From NCBI RefSeq assembly GCF_030122805.1, contig NZ_CP126080.1, positions 315,001 through 379,000 of the forward strand: DNA of 64,000 bases, given 5' to 3'. Positions 10,819 to 21,779 of the stretch are shown here, one piece after another. Both the position numbers and the translations under genes were made by a program. The notes below the pieces were generated by a model. The model was given only the letters and a program-made list of their open reading frames with translations. It did not search any database and was not told the origin of the DNA. This stretch comes from Mesobacillus sp. AQ2 (lineage in GTDB: Bacteria > Bacillota > Bacilli > Bacillales > Cytobacillaceae). Position 1 is the stretch's first letter; each line of letters begins with the position of its first letter.

Positions 10819-10953
10819 GTGCAATTATATAAGGTTAACGCGCAATTATGCGATAGAACTGTGCAATTATAGTTTCTGTTGGTGCAATTAACCTGAATGA
10901 TCGTGCAATTATGAGTTCCATTCGTGCAATTAACTCGAATGACCGTCAATAGA
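10819..10953 (+). repeat. Phased array A: GTGCAATTA word every 21 bp between purF and purM
   Basis: The word GCAATTA starts at 10821, 10842, 10863, 10884, 10905 and 10926, an exact 21-base pitch, with a decayed seventh copy (CGTCAATAG, one base short) near 10946. Five copies extend to (C/G)TGCAATTA; the one at 10842 reads CGCAATTA. The roughly 12 bases between words are not conserved. The array starts 27 bases after the purF stop and would be transcribed with the operon. The same word in the other orientation and at the same pitch makes up array D at 31.35 kb. Confidence 0.9.
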
Positions 10954-11060
10954 AGGCTACTATTCGTAGAATTCTCCTGTAGTCTGGCGATGGAAAACAT
11001 GGTTGAGAAGAAATGTAGAAGTTGAATACTAGAAAAACAGCCAAATCGGAGGTAGTGAAC

Positions 11061-12104
11061 ATGGCAAATGCGTATAAGCAGGCTGGTGTGGATATAGAGG
11101 CCGGGTATGAGGCGGTCGAACGGATCAAAAAGCATGTGAATCGGACGGGCAGGCCGGGTGTGTTCGGGGCGCTGGGCGGATTCGGGGGGATGTTCGACCT
11201 TTCCAGTCTCGGACTGAAAGAACCGGTACTCGTTTCAGGTACGGATGGTGTCGGCACGAAGCTGATGCTGGCTTTCATGATGGACCGCCATGATACAATT
11301 GGCATTGATGCGGTCGCGATGTGCGTGAACGACATCGTTGTCCAGGGAGCAGAACCACTCTACTTCCTTGATTACATTGCTTGCGGCAAAGCCCAGCCTG
11401 AGAAAATCGAAGCGATTGTCAAAGGGATTGCCGATGGCTGCGAGCAGGCAGGCTGCGCCCTCGTAGGAGGGGAAACTGCGGAAATGCCAGGAATGTACTC
11501 TCCGGAAGAATACGATTTGGCTGGTTTTTCGGTGGGGGCCTGTGAAAAAACTGATATCATTACAGGCCAGCAAATCAAGGAAGGCGACGTGCTGATCGGG
11601 CTGGCTTCAAGCGGGATCCACAGCAATGGATACTCGCTTGTTCGCAAAGTGTTTCTTGAGCAGGCCGGCTGGAAGCTTGACCGACATGTGGAGGAGTTCG
11701 GCTGTACACTTGGCGAAGAGCTGCTGAAGCCGACCCGCATTTATGTAAAATCAGTACTTGCCGCTATGAAGCAATTTGAGCTTAAAGGGCTTGCCCACAT
11801 CACAGGAGGCGGCTTTATTGAAAACATCCCGAGGATGCTGCCGGAAGGACTTGGCGCTGAGATCGAAGAAGGCAGCTGGGAAATACCTCATGTGTTCAAG
11901 ACACTGGAATCATTAGCACAACTCGACCGCCAGGACATGTATAATACTTTTAATATGGGCGTTGGCATGGTTGTGGCTGTTGATCCGAAAATCGCACCAG
12001 AACTTGTTGGGTTTTTTAACGAAAATGGTGAGCGAGCTTCAGTGATTGGTACAGTCACTGTTTCTGAAGGAATTAAGGTAAAGACGGCTGGTGAAGCAAT
12101 ATGA
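11061..12104 (+). CDS. purM: AIR synthetase PurM
   Basis: PurM closes the imidazole ring, converting FGAM to AIR with ATP. It is 347 residues from ATG 11061, which follows the SD CGGAGGT; an upstream in-frame start at 11022 would add 13 residues not seen in the family. Signatures are [25 protein letters not shown], the ATP-binding [14 protein letters not shown], and [13 protein letters not shown]. It overlaps purN by four bases (ATGA). Confidence 0.96.
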   Translation: MANAYKQAGVDIEAGYEAVERIKKHVNRTGRPGVFGALGGFGGMFDLSSLGLKEPVLVSGTDGVGTKLMLAFMMDRHDTIGIDAVAMCVNDIVVQGAEPLYFLDYIACGKAQPEKIEAIVKGIADGCEQAGCALVGGETAEMPGMYSPEEYDLAGFSVGACEKTDIITGQQIKEGDVLIGLASSGIHSNGYSLVRKVFLEQAGWKLDRHVEEFGCTLGEELLKPTRIYVKSVLAAMKQFELKGLAHITGGGFIENIPRMLPEGLGAEIEEGSWEIPHVFKTLESLAQLDRQDMYNTFNMGVGMVVAVDPKIAPELVGFFNENGERASVIGTVTVSEGIKVKTAGEAI

Positions 12105-12703
12105 AGAAAATCGCGGTGTTTGCATCTGGAAGCGGGAGCAATTTCCAGGCGATTGCGGTTGCTGCCCAGTCTGGAAGCCTGAATGCTGAAATCAGCCTGC
12201 TTGTATGCGACAAGCCGGGTGCGTTTGCAGTTGACCGTGCTGAAATGCTGGGGATTCCTGCCCTGGTCATCAGCCCGAAAAGCTATCTATCCAAGATAGA
12301 ATATGAGGAAGAAATTTTACAAAAACTAACCAGCCTGGAAGTAGACATGATTGTTCTTGCAGGCTATATGCGCCTGATTGGGTCGACATTGCTGAATGCG
12401 TTTGAGGGGAAAATCATCAATATCCATCCGTCGTTGCTGCCAGCTTTTCCCGGCAAGGATGCAATCGGCCAGGCGCTGGCAGCGGGAGTCAAGACAACGG
12501 GAGTGACGATTCACTATGTCGATGAAGGGATGGATACGGGCCCGGTCATTGCAAGCGCGGCAGTGAACATCATTGCTGGTGAGACACACGAGTCACTCCA
12601 GAAGAAAATACAGCGGATCGAACACAGCTTATATCCAGAGGTTCTGGTGGAGCTGCTGAACGGAAAAGAGGAGGCAGTACAATGGGAAAAAAGCGTGCAC
12701 TGA
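12101..12703 (+). CDS. purN: GAR transformylase PurN
   Basis: PurN transfers the formyl group of 10-formyl-tetrahydrofolate to GAR. The 200-residue protein shows [12 protein letters not shown] (phosphate loop), the catalytic [12 protein letters not shown] (Asn, His) and [10 protein letters not shown] (Asp). The order purM-purN-purH and the overlapping ends match B. subtilis. The SD lies in the end of purM. Confidence 0.96.
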   Translation: MKKIAVFASGSGSNFQAIAVAAQSGSLNAEISLLVCDKPGAFAVDRAEMLGIPALVISPKSYLSKIEYEEEILQKLTSLEVDMIVLAGYMRLIGSTLLNAFEGKIINIHPSLLPAFPGKDAIGQALAAGVKTTGVTIHYVDEGMDTGPVIASAAVNIIAGETHESLQKKIQRIEHSLYPEVLVELLNGKEEAVQWEKSVH

Positions 12704-14220
12704 TCAGTGTTTCGAATAAAGAAGGAATAGTTGAATTAGCAAAGGAGCTTGTTGAGCTTGGATTTGAAATCATCTCGACTGGCGGTACGAAGAATGCCTT
12801 GAAAGAAGGCGGAGTTCCTGTCATCGGCATCAGCGACGTAACCGGATTCCCGGAAATTCTCGAAGGCCGGGTCAAGACGCTCCATCCAAAAATACATGGC
12901 GGATTGCTGGCAAAGCATGATGATCCCTCCCATCAGGCTCAGCTGTCTGAGAATGAAATTGGAAAAATCGAACTTGTCTGCGTCAACTTGTATCCTTTCA
13001 AAGAAACCATTTCAAAGCCAGACGTGACACCGGAAGATGCGATCGAGAATATCGATATTGGCGGTCCGGCTATGCTGCGCGCCTCAGCGAAAAACCATCA
13101 ATACATAACCGTGCTCGTCGATCCTGCCGACTACCAGCAGGTCATCGAAGAATACAAAAATAACAATGAAACCACTCTGGAAACCCGCCGCACCCTTGCA
13201 TCGAAGGTGTTCCGCCATACGGCAGCCTACGATGCGCTGATTGCAGAATACATGACGAATCTCGCAGGCGTGGAACAGCCGGAAAAAATGACGGTTACTT
13301 ACGAGTTGAAGCAAAGCCTTCGATATGGCGAGAACCCACATCAGAAAGCTGCTTTTTATCAGAAGCCGCTTGGTTCAGCATTTTCGGTTGCGGCTGCTGC
13401 ACAGCTTCATGGGAAAGAGCTGTCTTACAATAATATCAATGATGCCAATGCGGCTTTGCAGATTGTAAAAGAATTCTCTGAGCCTGCTGCGGTTGCCGTC
13501 AAGCATATGAACCCATGTGGTGTCGGCACTGGAAAAGATGTTTTTGATGCTTTTGGAAAAGCGTTTGAAGCGGATCCTGTCTCAATCTTTGGAGGCATCA
13601 TCGCGCTGAATCGCGAGGTCGATGGAGAGACGGCACGCAAGCTGTATGAAATCTTCCTGGAAATCATCATTGCGCCTTCTTTTAGCGACGAAGCTCTTGA
13701 GATTTTAACAGCTAAGAAGAATCTGCGCTTGTTGAAGGTTGGATTTGATGGGAATGAAGCCAGGGAAAATACCCTTTCCTCGATCGAGGGCGGCTTGCTT
13801 GTCCAGGAGCAGGATGCATTTGGATTCGAAGACGCTGAAATTTCTGTGCCGACGAAACGCGAACCGACGGATGCTGAGTGGGAAGCGCTGAAACTGGGCT
13901 GGAAGGTTGTTAAGCATGTTAAATCCAACGCAATAGTCGTAACCGATAAGGATATGACACTGGGGATCGGTGCCGGGCAGATGAACCGTGTCGGAGCTGC
14001 GAAAATCGCCCTTGAACAGGCTGGTTCAAAAGCGGAGGGAGCGGCGCTTGCATCTGATGCGTTCTTCCCGATGGATGACACTGTCGAAGCGGCGGCAAAA
14101 GCAGGGATCACCGCCATCATTCAGCCGGGTGGATCAGTCCGTGACGAGGATTCAATTAAAAAGGCGGATGAATACGGTATTGCGATGGTATTTACCGGAG
14201 TAAGACATTTCAGGCATTAA
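12682..14220 (+). CDS. purH: Bifunctional AICAR transformylase / IMP cyclohydrolase PurH
   Basis: PurH performs the last two steps to IMP. The 512 residues divide into an N-terminal cyclohydrolase domain ([29 protein letters not shown]) and a C-terminal formyltransferase domain with the catalytic KHMNPCGVG. The ATG follows an AAAGAGGAGG SD and overlaps purN by 22 bases. The 66 bases before purD include a small TCAGAA/TTCTGA hairpin. Confidence 0.97.
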   Translation: MGKKRALISVSNKEGIVELAKELVELGFEIISTGGTKNALKEGGVPVIGISDVTGFPEILEGRVKTLHPKIHGGLLAKHDDPSHQAQLSENEIGKIELVCVNLYPFKETISKPDVTPEDAIENIDIGGPAMLRASAKNHQYITVLVDPADYQQVIEEYKNNNETTLETRRTLASKVFRHTAAYDALIAEYMTNLAGVEQPEKMTVTYELKQSLRYGENPHQKAAFYQKPLGSAFSVAAAAQLHGKELSYNNINDANAALQIVKEFSEPAAVAVKHMNPCGVGTGKDVFDAFGKAFEADPVSIFGGIIALNREVDGETARKLYEIFLEIIIAPSFSDEALEILTAKKNLRLLKVGFDGNEARENTLSSIEGGLLVQEQDAFGFEDAEISVPTKREPTDAEWEALKLGWKVVKHVKSNAIVVTDKDMTLGIGAGQMNRVGAAKIALEQAGSKAEGAALASDAFFPMDDTVEAAAKAGITAIIQPGGSVRDEDSIKKADEYGIAMVFTGVRHFRH

Positions 14221-14235
14221 TTTTGTGTGAATTGA

Positions 14236-15640
<1,405 letters not shown>

Positions 15641-15660
15641 TGAATCATCTCCTTTTTGGA

Positions 15661-15690
15661 AGCCCCCGGGTCTGGGGGCTTTATTTTATT
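15661..15690 (+). terminator. Terminator after the pur operon
   Basis: AGCCCCC (15661-15667) pairs with GGGGGCT (15674-15680), followed by TTATTTTATT. It lies 110 bases beyond the purD stop and past the small opposite-strand gene, so pur transcripts would run antisense through that gene before stopping. Confidence 0.8.
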
Positions 15691-15748
15691 GTATAGGAAA
15701 TTATAAAAGCATTTTTGTGTGGATAACTGAATATGGGTGTCTTAATCC

Positions 15749-15862
15749 AGCTCCAGCGCCTAGCCCCTCGAGACGCTTCGGTCCTGCCAATGAAGTCAAA
15801 GAACGACTTCACTGTCAGGCCCTCCAGCGCTTGTCGGGGCTGAACAAGGCGCTTGCGCTTTT
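15749..15862. repeat. 114-bp palindromic Bacillaceae repeat, copy 1
   Basis: The sequence from AGCTCCAGCGCCTAGCCCCT to the CTTGCGCTTTT end recurs at 24817-24930 with only a few substitutions and identical length. It folds on itself: GAAGTC/GACTTC at the centre, extended by imperfect pairing of the flanks, and AGCGCC near the left end with GGCGCT near the right. I know this type of intergenic repeat as frequent in Bacillus-related genomes; it encodes nothing. Confidence 0.9.
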
Positions 15863-15888
15863 TGTTCTTGCTTTGAACCATACAACAG

Positions 15889-16161
15889 TCAACTAGGGTT
15901 ATACTGGATCCATCCTTCAGAGTCCTCATCCTCAGAATTCTTTTGCTCCATCATGTCCTGGCCTTTTTCATAGGCAGCAGTGAGCGGACAGTAGCGGACA
16001 ATTCCTTCCCCGACTTTCATCGCGCCAAGCATCGCAATGAAAAGGTAGGAATCCTTCCAAGGACGCTTCACCATTTTGGAAGTCGACCATGCCAGGATCG
16101 TCAGCCCCGCCGTAATTCTCACAAGTGCATTGATGATACCGATATTCGGACGTACCTTCAT
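15889..16161 (-). CDS. DUF2892 (YgaP-like transmembrane) family protein
   Basis: A 90-residue protein matching the DUF2892 pattern: KVRPNIGIINALVRITAGLTILAW at the N-terminus, and GAMKVGEGIVRYCPLTA with the conserved Cys-Pro. It has two short transmembrane segments (about 10-30 and 40-58) and an acidic tail. Related domains occur alone or fused to rhodanese domains, so a link to sulfur or redox chemistry has been suggested, but the role is not known. SD AAAGGAG lies nine bases upstream. Confidence 0.85.
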   Translation of the reverse strand: MKVRPNIGIINALVRITAGLTILAWSTSKMVKRPWKDSYLFIAMLGAMKVGEGIVRYCPLTAAYEKGQDMMEQKNSEDEDSEGWIQYNPS

Positions 16162-16294
16162 TTTCCATCGCTCCTTTATACAGCTATTTACAATAAATTT
16201 GAAATTCTTTAATGCGTTAAACAGTGAAATATGTTACGATAGTACAATAATGTAAGGGCTTTCTTTTTGGTAAAGAATTTGAATTTAAATATAA

Positions 16295-16538
16295 GGCTCT
16301 GTTCAATCCGCATCTTGTCTAATCACCCTGTTGATTGTAGTGGAAGGCGCGTAGACTCCTCGGAAAATGCTGACGCAATTTCCTCGTGCGTGGGTCAATT
16401 CGCAGAAGCATTTCAGTGTCCTGCGGGATCAGCCGGGAGGTGAGACCCCGCAGGAGCTTGCGACGAGGAGGCTCAGCGCCGGCCCCGCGGAAAGCGAAGC
16501 GCCTGGAACGAAAATCAACAGCCAAGTATAACAGAGCC
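16295..16538. mobile_element. MITE-like element with 9-10 bp terminal inverted repeats
   Basis: The ends GGCTCTGTT (16295-16303) and AACAGAGCC (16530-16538) are perfect inverted repeats. Inside are further arms: GTTGATT...GGCGC with GCGCC...AATCAAC, CCTGCGGG with CCCGCAGG, and AAATGCT with AGCATTT, so nearly the whole 244 bp can fold. No ORF of its own. Flanking octamers AAATATAA and TAACATAG match at only five of eight positions, so a target duplication is at best decayed. The interior resembles a GC-rich repeat common in Bacillaceae. It ends 26 bases before yerA, just outside the SD. Confidence 0.8.
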
Positions 16539-16564
16539 TAACATAGAGAAAAGGGGAACATGGT

Positions 16565-18304
16565 ATGGAACAACGTTATCGATGGAAAAACAAACAATTG
16601 CGCAACCATGCTGCTGTTTTGGACGGCACCCTTTCACCGACGATCTTATTGAAAAATGCAACGTATTTGAACCAGACATTCCGCAAGTGGATGACTGCGA
16701 ACATATGGATTTACAATGACAGGATTGTGTATGTTGGTGAAAACCTGCCGGAAAACACGAAGCGGTGCGAAATAGTGGATTGCGCTGGAATGAAACTGGT
16801 GCCAGGTTATATTGAACCTCACGCCCACCCATTTCAACTTTATAATCCCCATTCTTTCGCTGCCTATGCATCACAGACGGGGACGACCACACTGATCAAT
16901 GATAATATGGTGCTTGCTTTACAATTGGGTAAAAAGAAAGCGTTTTCCTTTATAAATGAACTGAATGACAACCCGGTCACCATGTACTGGTGGAGCCGTT
17001 TTGACGCTCAGACGGAAATCCAGCATGAGGAGGAGGTATTCTCCAACAGCAATGTCAGGTCATGGCTTGAGCATGAGAATGTTGTCCAGGGCGGCGAGTT
17101 GACTTGCTGGCCGAAGCTGATGAATGGCGATGACATGATCCTTCACTGGATGCAGGAAACGAAGCGGATGCACAAGAAAATCGAAGGGCATTTCCCGGGT
17201 GCATCAGAGAAAACGCTGGCAAAAATGATGCTGTTCGGCGCGGATTGCGACCATGAGGCGATGACAGGCGAGGAAGTCAGAAGGAGGTTGATGCAGGGAT
17301 ATATGGTTTCGCTGCGGCATTCCTCAATCCGTCCTGATTTACCGAAGCTGCTTGATGAAATCCATGAGCTGGACATCGCAGTGTATGACCGGTTTATGAT
17401 GACAACGGACGGGGCATCGACGGCGTTTTACGAAAATGGTGTCATCGATGAATTGATCCGGATTGCCATCGATCATGGCGTACCGGTTATTGATGCCTAC
17501 AATATGGCGACAATCAATGTGGCGCGTTATTATAATTTCGAGCATCTGCACGGGAACATCGCCACCGGACGAATCGCGAATATCAATATCCTGAGCGATG
17601 AACTGAATCCGACACCTGTTTCGGTGCTGGCGAAGGGCCAGTGGGTGAAGCGCGACGGTGAGACAATTGATGCAGCGAAAGAATTGAATTGGCCCGAGAT
17701 GGGTTTCGCTCCGCTAGAAATGGACTGGGATTTAACGATGGACGATCTGCAGTTTTCAATGCCATTTGGAATCAAGATGGAGAATTCGGTGATCACGAAA
17801 CCTTATTCCATCTCGATCGATGTGTCTGAAGATCAATTGTCCTCAAAACATGATGAATGTTTTTTCACTCTGATCGACCGCCATGGGAACTGGCGCATCA
17901 ATACAGTCCTAAAGGGCTTCGCCACCGGTTTGCAGGGGCTTGCGAGCTCGTTCTCAAATACCGGTGACATCATTTTAATCGGTAAAGATAAACAGGATAT
18001 GATGGCTGCTTTTAACAGGATGAAAGAGCTTGGAGGCGGAATTGTTGCCTGTGAAAATGGGGTTCCTGTCAGGGAAATCCCACTGAGACTTCAGGGGATC
18101 ATGTCGAGCCATCCTGTGACGGAGCTGATGGCGGAGGAAAAGCATTTGCTGGAATATCTGAAGGATAAGGGCTACAAATTTGCTGATCCGATCTATTCCC
18201 TGCTATTCTTCTCATCAACGCACTTGCCATACATCCGCATCACCCAGCAGGGCATCTATGACGTGATGAAAAAAACGGTACTCTTTCCAACGATAATGCG
18301 TTAA
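16565..18304 (+). CDS. yerA: Adenine deaminase family protein YerA
   Basis: A 579-residue amidohydrolase of the adenine deaminase family. The HxH metal site is H86/H88 in IEPHAHP. GHFPGAS, GADCDHEAMTGEE and the metal-binding Asp in MTTDGAS follow, and the C-terminal AdeC domain ends with the short substrate-binding part. Adenine deaminase turns adenine to hypoxanthine and would feed salvage into the IMP pool made upstream. YerA is a divergent paralogue of AdeC in B. subtilis, so the true substrate is uncertain. Its 5' region is occupied by the MITE-like element. Confidence 0.85.
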   Translation: MEQRYRWKNKQLRNHAAVLDGTLSPTILLKNATYLNQTFRKWMTANIWIYNDRIVYVGENLPENTKRCEIVDCAGMKLVPGYIEPHAHPFQLYNPHSFAAYASQTGTTTLINDNMVLALQLGKKKAFSFINELNDNPVTMYWWSRFDAQTEIQHEEEVFSNSNVRSWLEHENVVQGGELTCWPKLMNGDDMILHWMQETKRMHKKIEGHFPGASEKTLAKMMLFGADCDHEAMTGEEVRRRLMQGYMVSLRHSSIRPDLPKLLDEIHELDIAVYDRFMMTTDGASTAFYENGVIDELIRIAIDHGVPVIDAYNMATINVARYYNFEHLHGNIATGRIANINILSDELNPTPVSVLAKGQWVKRDGETIDAAKELNWPEMGFAPLEMDWDLTMDDLQFSMPFGIKMENSVITKPYSISIDVSEDQLSSKHDECFFTLIDRHGNWRINTVLKGFATGLQGLASSFSNTGDIILIGKDKQDMMAAFNRMKELGGGIVACENGVPVREIPLRLQGIMSSHPVTELMAEEKHLLEYLKDKGYKFADPIYSLLFFSSTHLPYIRITQQGIYDVMKKTVLFPTIMR

Positions 18305-18366
18305 AATATAAAAGTGCATCTAGAGATAGACAGCCATGAATGAACTGGGTTCAAGGGGTGGCGAAA

Positions 18367-19407
18367 ATGAGAAAAACATGGATCGCTGTGCTGATTGCAG
18401 CAATCGTGCTTGCAGGCGGGTGCAGCAGTAAAGAGACAGAGAAAAAAGAAACAGTTAAAGAACATAAAGAAAAAGAAGTGGAAACTGTTGGCAAGGAAGC
18501 AGAAGAGTTTCAGTTCAAATTTCCGCTTACTGGAGTGGGCACCAAAGAAGAATCCTCAGATAGGGCAGTAGCAGTGGTTGTCAATAACCACCCGAAAGCA
18601 AGACCACAATCCGGGCTTAATAAAGCAGACGTTGTTCACGAAGTTTTGGCTGAAGGCGGCGTAACAAGATTCGTGGCGATTTTCCAGAGCGAGAAGCCTG
18701 AAAAGATTGGACCGGTACGCAGTGCGCGTGAATACTTCATCGGACTGGCATCCGGGTTTGACAGCTTTTTCGTCGCCCATGGATATAGTCCTGAAGCGAA
18801 GGAAATGCTTGAACATGGCGAAATTGATAACATCAACGGAATGCAATATGACGGAACATTGTTCAAGCGTGCTGATTTCCGTAAGGCACCTCATAATTCG
18901 TATATCACTTATAAGAATATCGTGAAGGGTGCGGAAATGAAAGGCTACGGAATGGACAAAGCTCCTGAACCTGCTGTATTCTTGAGCGGTGAGGAAGCCG
19001 ATCAGCTGGAGGGAACTTCGGCGGAAGATTTCATGGTATCTTATGGTTCGCCGTCGTTCGATGTAATTTACGAGTATGATGCTGACAAGCAGAAATACCA
19101 CCGTTTCAATGGAAGCGAAGAAACAGTGGATCTTGAATCGAAGGAATCTGTTCTGCTCGACAACATCCTTGTCGTGCAAATGAACCACAAGATCGTTGAT
19201 GATGCCGGGCGCAGGGTAATCGACATGAATTCCGGCGGCAAGGGATATTTGTTCCAAAAAGGCAAAGTGAATGAGATACAATGGAAAAATGAAGCTGGCA
19301 GGATCGTCCCTTATAAGGATGGAGCAAAAGCTGGTTTCGTTCCCGGGAAAACATGGATCAACATTGTCCCATCAATCAGCGATGTCTCATTCGACTCTCA
19401 ACAATAA
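18367..19407 (+). CDS. yerB: YerB lipoprotein, DUF3048
   Basis: A 346-residue secreted lipoprotein. The chosen ATG 18367 gives MRKTWIAVLIAAIVLAGGCSS with a lipobox (LAGGC) and has the SD GGGGTGG; the in-frame ATG at 18340 would place an odd nine-residue extension before the signal peptide. A charged linker follows, then the DUF3048 domains, with VVVNNHPKARPQSGLNKADVV, FVAIFQSEKPEKIGPVRSAR and GKTWINIVP. The family has a reported link to cell surface functions, but no proven activity. Confidence 0.88.
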   Translation: MRKTWIAVLIAAIVLAGGCSSKETEKKETVKEHKEKEVETVGKEAEEFQFKFPLTGVGTKEESSDRAVAVVVNNHPKARPQSGLNKADVVHEVLAEGGVTRFVAIFQSEKPEKIGPVRSAREYFIGLASGFDSFFVAHGYSPEAKEMLEHGEIDNINGMQYDGTLFKRADFRKAPHNSYITYKNIVKGAEMKGYGMDKAPEPAVFLSGEEADQLEGTSAEDFMVSYGSPSFDVIYEYDADKQKYHRFNGSEETVDLESKESVLLDNILVVQMNHKIVDDAGRRVIDMNSGGKGYLFQKGKVNEIQWKNEAGRIVPYKDGAKAGFVPGKTWINIVPSISDVSFDSQQ

Positions 19408-19436
19408 AATTCTGAGTGAATTAAGGGGTAGAATAT

Positions 19437-19751
19437 ATGCAAATTGATAAATTAAGAGGCAAGGAACTAGACCAATTGTTCAAGGCGATTTTATCGCTGA
19501 AGGACCTTGATGAAGCGTACCGATTCTTCGATGACCTGGCAACGGTGAATGAAATCCAGTCACTCGCACAGCGTCTTGAAGTAGCCCGCATGCTTCGCGA
19601 AGGCAAGACATACCATAAAATCGAAACAGAAACAGGCGCAAGCACGGCAACGATTTCCCGTGTCAAGCGCTGCCTGAACTATGGAAACGACGCCTACGAA
19701 ATGGCGCTCGAAAGATTGAAAGAACAGGAAAATGCTGAAAAAGCGAATTAG
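19437..19751 (+). CDS. yerC: YerC/YecD family TrpR-like DNA-binding protein
   Basis: A 104-residue helical protein of the TrpR-like YerC family. The DLATVNEIQSLAQRLEVARMLREGKTY stretch and the helix-turn-helix ETGASTATISRVKRCLNYGND are conserved. The protein probably binds DNA as a dimer; the regulon is not known. It follows yerB by 29 bases and is closed by a strong terminator. Confidence 0.9.
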   Translation: MQIDKLRGKELDQLFKAILSLKDLDEAYRFFDDLATVNEIQSLAQRLEVARMLREGKTYHKIETETGASTATISRVKRCLNYGNDAYEMALERLKEQENAEKAN

Positions 19752-19765
19752 TTTATGACATGGGA

Positions 19766-19796
19766 CGGAACCAGATCTGGTTCTGTTCTTTTTTTG
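19766..19796 (+). terminator. Terminator after yerC
   Basis: The palindrome GAACCAGATCTGGTTC (19768-19783), extended by flanking ACG/TGT pairs, is followed by TGTTC and seven T residues. Confidence 0.88.
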
Positions 19797-19839
19797 GGGC
19801 TGGCTGGTAAATTGGTAAAAACTACGGATAATTCCCAAT

Positions 19840-20092
19840 TCGCTATAAAAATGAAAAAGTCGCTATATAAATGAACTTTTCGCTATAAAAATCAGAAAGT
19901 CGCTATAAAAATGGATTTTTCGCTATATAAAGAAATTGTCGCTAAATAAGATGGAAAAAAACCAGGTTATTTTCCAGTTCGCCAATAAAATCTGATTATC
20001 GCCAAAAAAGCAGGTATTTTCGCCAAAAAAATGAAAAATCGCCAAAAAACAGGGTGAAATCGCCAATAAAAATCTAAAATCGCCAATAAACC
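19840..20092 (+). repeat. Phased array B: TCGCTATAAA then TCGCCAATAAA words every 20 bp
   Basis: CGCTA words start at 19841, 19861, 19881, 19901, 19921 and 19940; after one empty step at about 19960, CGCCA words start at 19980, 20000, 20021, 20040, 20061 and 20081. The mean pitch over twelve steps is 20.0 bases. The first six share CGCTATAWAA and the last six CGCCAAWAAA, so the word changes mid-array while the register holds. It lies between the yerC terminator and the symporter gene. Confidence 0.9.
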
Positions 20093-20153
20093 AGGTTACC
20101 AGTTATTTTAAAAGGGTAGGGGGTAGGTAAAATATAAACTTTGGAGTGAGTTG

Positions 20154-21581
20154 ATGGGGGCAAGCTTGACGGTCATTGCGATTGTGATTATTTATTTAGG
20201 TATTATGATCATGATTGGGTACATATCTTCGAAAAAAATCAATGATAATGAGGACTTTTTGGTTGCGGGCCGTAAGATGGGTCCGTGGCTGCTGGCGGGA
20301 AGCCTTGCAGCGACTGAGGTTGGCGGCGGGTCGTCACTCGGGGTGGTTGAAAAAGCTTATGGAGATTGGGGGCTGTCGGCAGTCTGGTATGTCATCACAA
20401 TGGCGATTGCCTTCGTCGTGCTGGCGTTCCTCGCGCCTATGCTGCGGGAAGCTGCTGTAAAAACGGTACCTGAATACTTTCGCAGGCGGTACGGGAAAGC
20501 GAATTCACTGGTAACATCCATTATCATGCTGCTGCCGATGGTCGGTCTGACGGCGGTTCAGTTCATCGCATCGGCGACGATCCTGTCAGTCATGACCGGC
20601 TGGAGCTACACTGTTTCTGTCATCATCGTCACCGTTGTTGTTACGTTATATAGTGTGATGGGCGGCATGTACAGTGTTGTTTACACCGATGTGGTCCAGT
20701 GGATCTTCATCATCGTCGGGATGGGGCTGATCATTCCATTCACGCTTCAGGCAGGCGGTGGTTTCGAGCAAGTGACGGCCAATATACCGGATGCGAAGTG
20801 GAGTCTCGTGGATGGTGCTGGCTGGGGGACGATTCTTGCACTGGTCGTTATGTATATCGCTTCCTTCACGGTTGGCCAGGAGGCGGTCCAGCGCTATTAT
20901 TCCGCCAAGGACGGCAAGGCAGCGAAGCAAGCTTCCTATATTACTTCTTTCGTCTACGTGCTGTTCGCATTCATCCCTGCGATGATCGGTCTATTCATGT
21001 ACGGAATGGTCGAGAACGGCCAGATTGACGGGGCGATGCTGATGGAAAGAGGTGCGCAGTACGCATTGCCAGTGTTGGCGATGGAGGTGCTGCCGGATGT
21101 CGTGACCGGTATCCTGTTCGCCGCACTGATTTCGGCGACGATGTCGAGCGCATCTAGTAATCTATTGGCGGCTGGATCCATTTTCACAAATGATATTTAC
21201 CATCAATATATCAACAAGGATGCAGCGGATGGTAAGCTGTTAAAAATGGTCCGCTACACGATGTATGTGGTTTCCGGCTTCGCCTTGCTGACAGCAATCT
21301 GGAATGTTTCGGATATTATCACGCTATTAATGTTCTCTTTTACATTGAGAGCGGGAGGCGCGTTCATTCCTTATGTGCTCGGGCATGTCTGGGAAAAAGC
21401 GACCCCGGCAGGCAGCCTGGCGTCCTTGTTCCTTGGGAGTCTCGCAGTCTATCTTGGCGAAAAGGAGTTCATCAGCTTCTTCGGGCTTGATCCTATTTAT
21501 CTCGCATTGGTTGTGAGCGGAATCAGTTTCTATGTTTTTTCAAAATTGTTCAAAGAGCAATACGAACACCGTGATTTGTAA
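20154..21581 (+). CDS. Sodium:solute symporter family (SSS) transporter
   Basis: A 475-residue protein with about 13 transmembrane segments and the SSS signatures (DNEDFLVAGRKMGPW; AGSLAATEVGGGSS; the late TMSSASSNLLAAGSIFTNDIY, near the sodium site). It imports an organic solute with sodium. The substrate cannot be read from sequence; it is clearly distinct from the PutP-type copy at 43893. ATG 20154 is preferred over TTG 20151 because GGAGTGA is eight bases upstream. Confidence 0.88.
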   Translation: MGASLTVIAIVIIYLGIMIMIGYISSKKINDNEDFLVAGRKMGPWLLAGSLAATEVGGGSSLGVVEKAYGDWGLSAVWYVITMAIAFVVLAFLAPMLREAAVKTVPEYFRRRYGKANSLVTSIIMLLPMVGLTAVQFIASATILSVMTGWSYTVSVIIVTVVVTLYSVMGGMYSVVYTDVVQWIFIIVGMGLIIPFTLQAGGGFEQVTANIPDAKWSLVDGAGWGTILALVVMYIASFTVGQEAVQRYYSAKDGKAAKQASYITSFVYVLFAFIPAMIGLFMYGMVENGQIDGAMLMERGAQYALPVLAMEVLPDVVTGILFAALISATMSSASSNLLAAGSIFTNDIYHQYINKDAADGKLLKMVRYTMYVVSGFALLTAIWNVSDIITLLMFSFTLRAGGAFIPYVLGHVWEKATPAGSLASLFLGSLAVYLGEKEFISFFGLDPIYLALVVSGISFYVFSKLFKEQYEHRDL

Positions 21582-21591
21582 AAAATTGCTG

Positions 21592-21621
21592 AAAGCGTTC
21601 CGGAAGGCGGGACGCTTTTTT
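21592..21621 (+). terminator. Terminator after the SSS symporter
   Basis: AAAGCGTTCC pairs with GGGACGCTTT (one G-T pair) and is followed by a run of T. Confidence 0.85.
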
Positions 21622-21734
21622 GCGCATATTTAGGAGCATTCATCTATTTTTCGCTTTGAAAAAAGCCTGGCGTCAGCGCTTGCGGATTTCTCGCAAACAA
21701 CCTTATGTTTCCTTTTTTATATACCGGCAACAAA

Positions 21735-21743
21735 TGCTATAAT
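21735..21743 (+). promoter_or_regulatory. Extended -10 promoter element ahead of pcrB
   Basis: TGCTATAAT (21735-21743) is a consensus extended -10 lying 37 bases before the pcrB start. The -35 region is only T-rich. It is the likely start of the pcrB-pcrA-ligA-camS transcript. Confidence 0.65.
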
Positions 21744-21779
21744 GGTGGAATGGATAGATAGAATGGGGGCAATTCTGGG

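Noticed and set aside
10819-10953. Arrays A and D as miniature CRISPR arrays (short repeat plus unique spacer)
   Set aside because: The repeats are only 8-9 bases and spacers 12-14, far below any CRISPR type, and no cas genes are in the window. The fixed 21-base pitch fits protein or helix phasing better.
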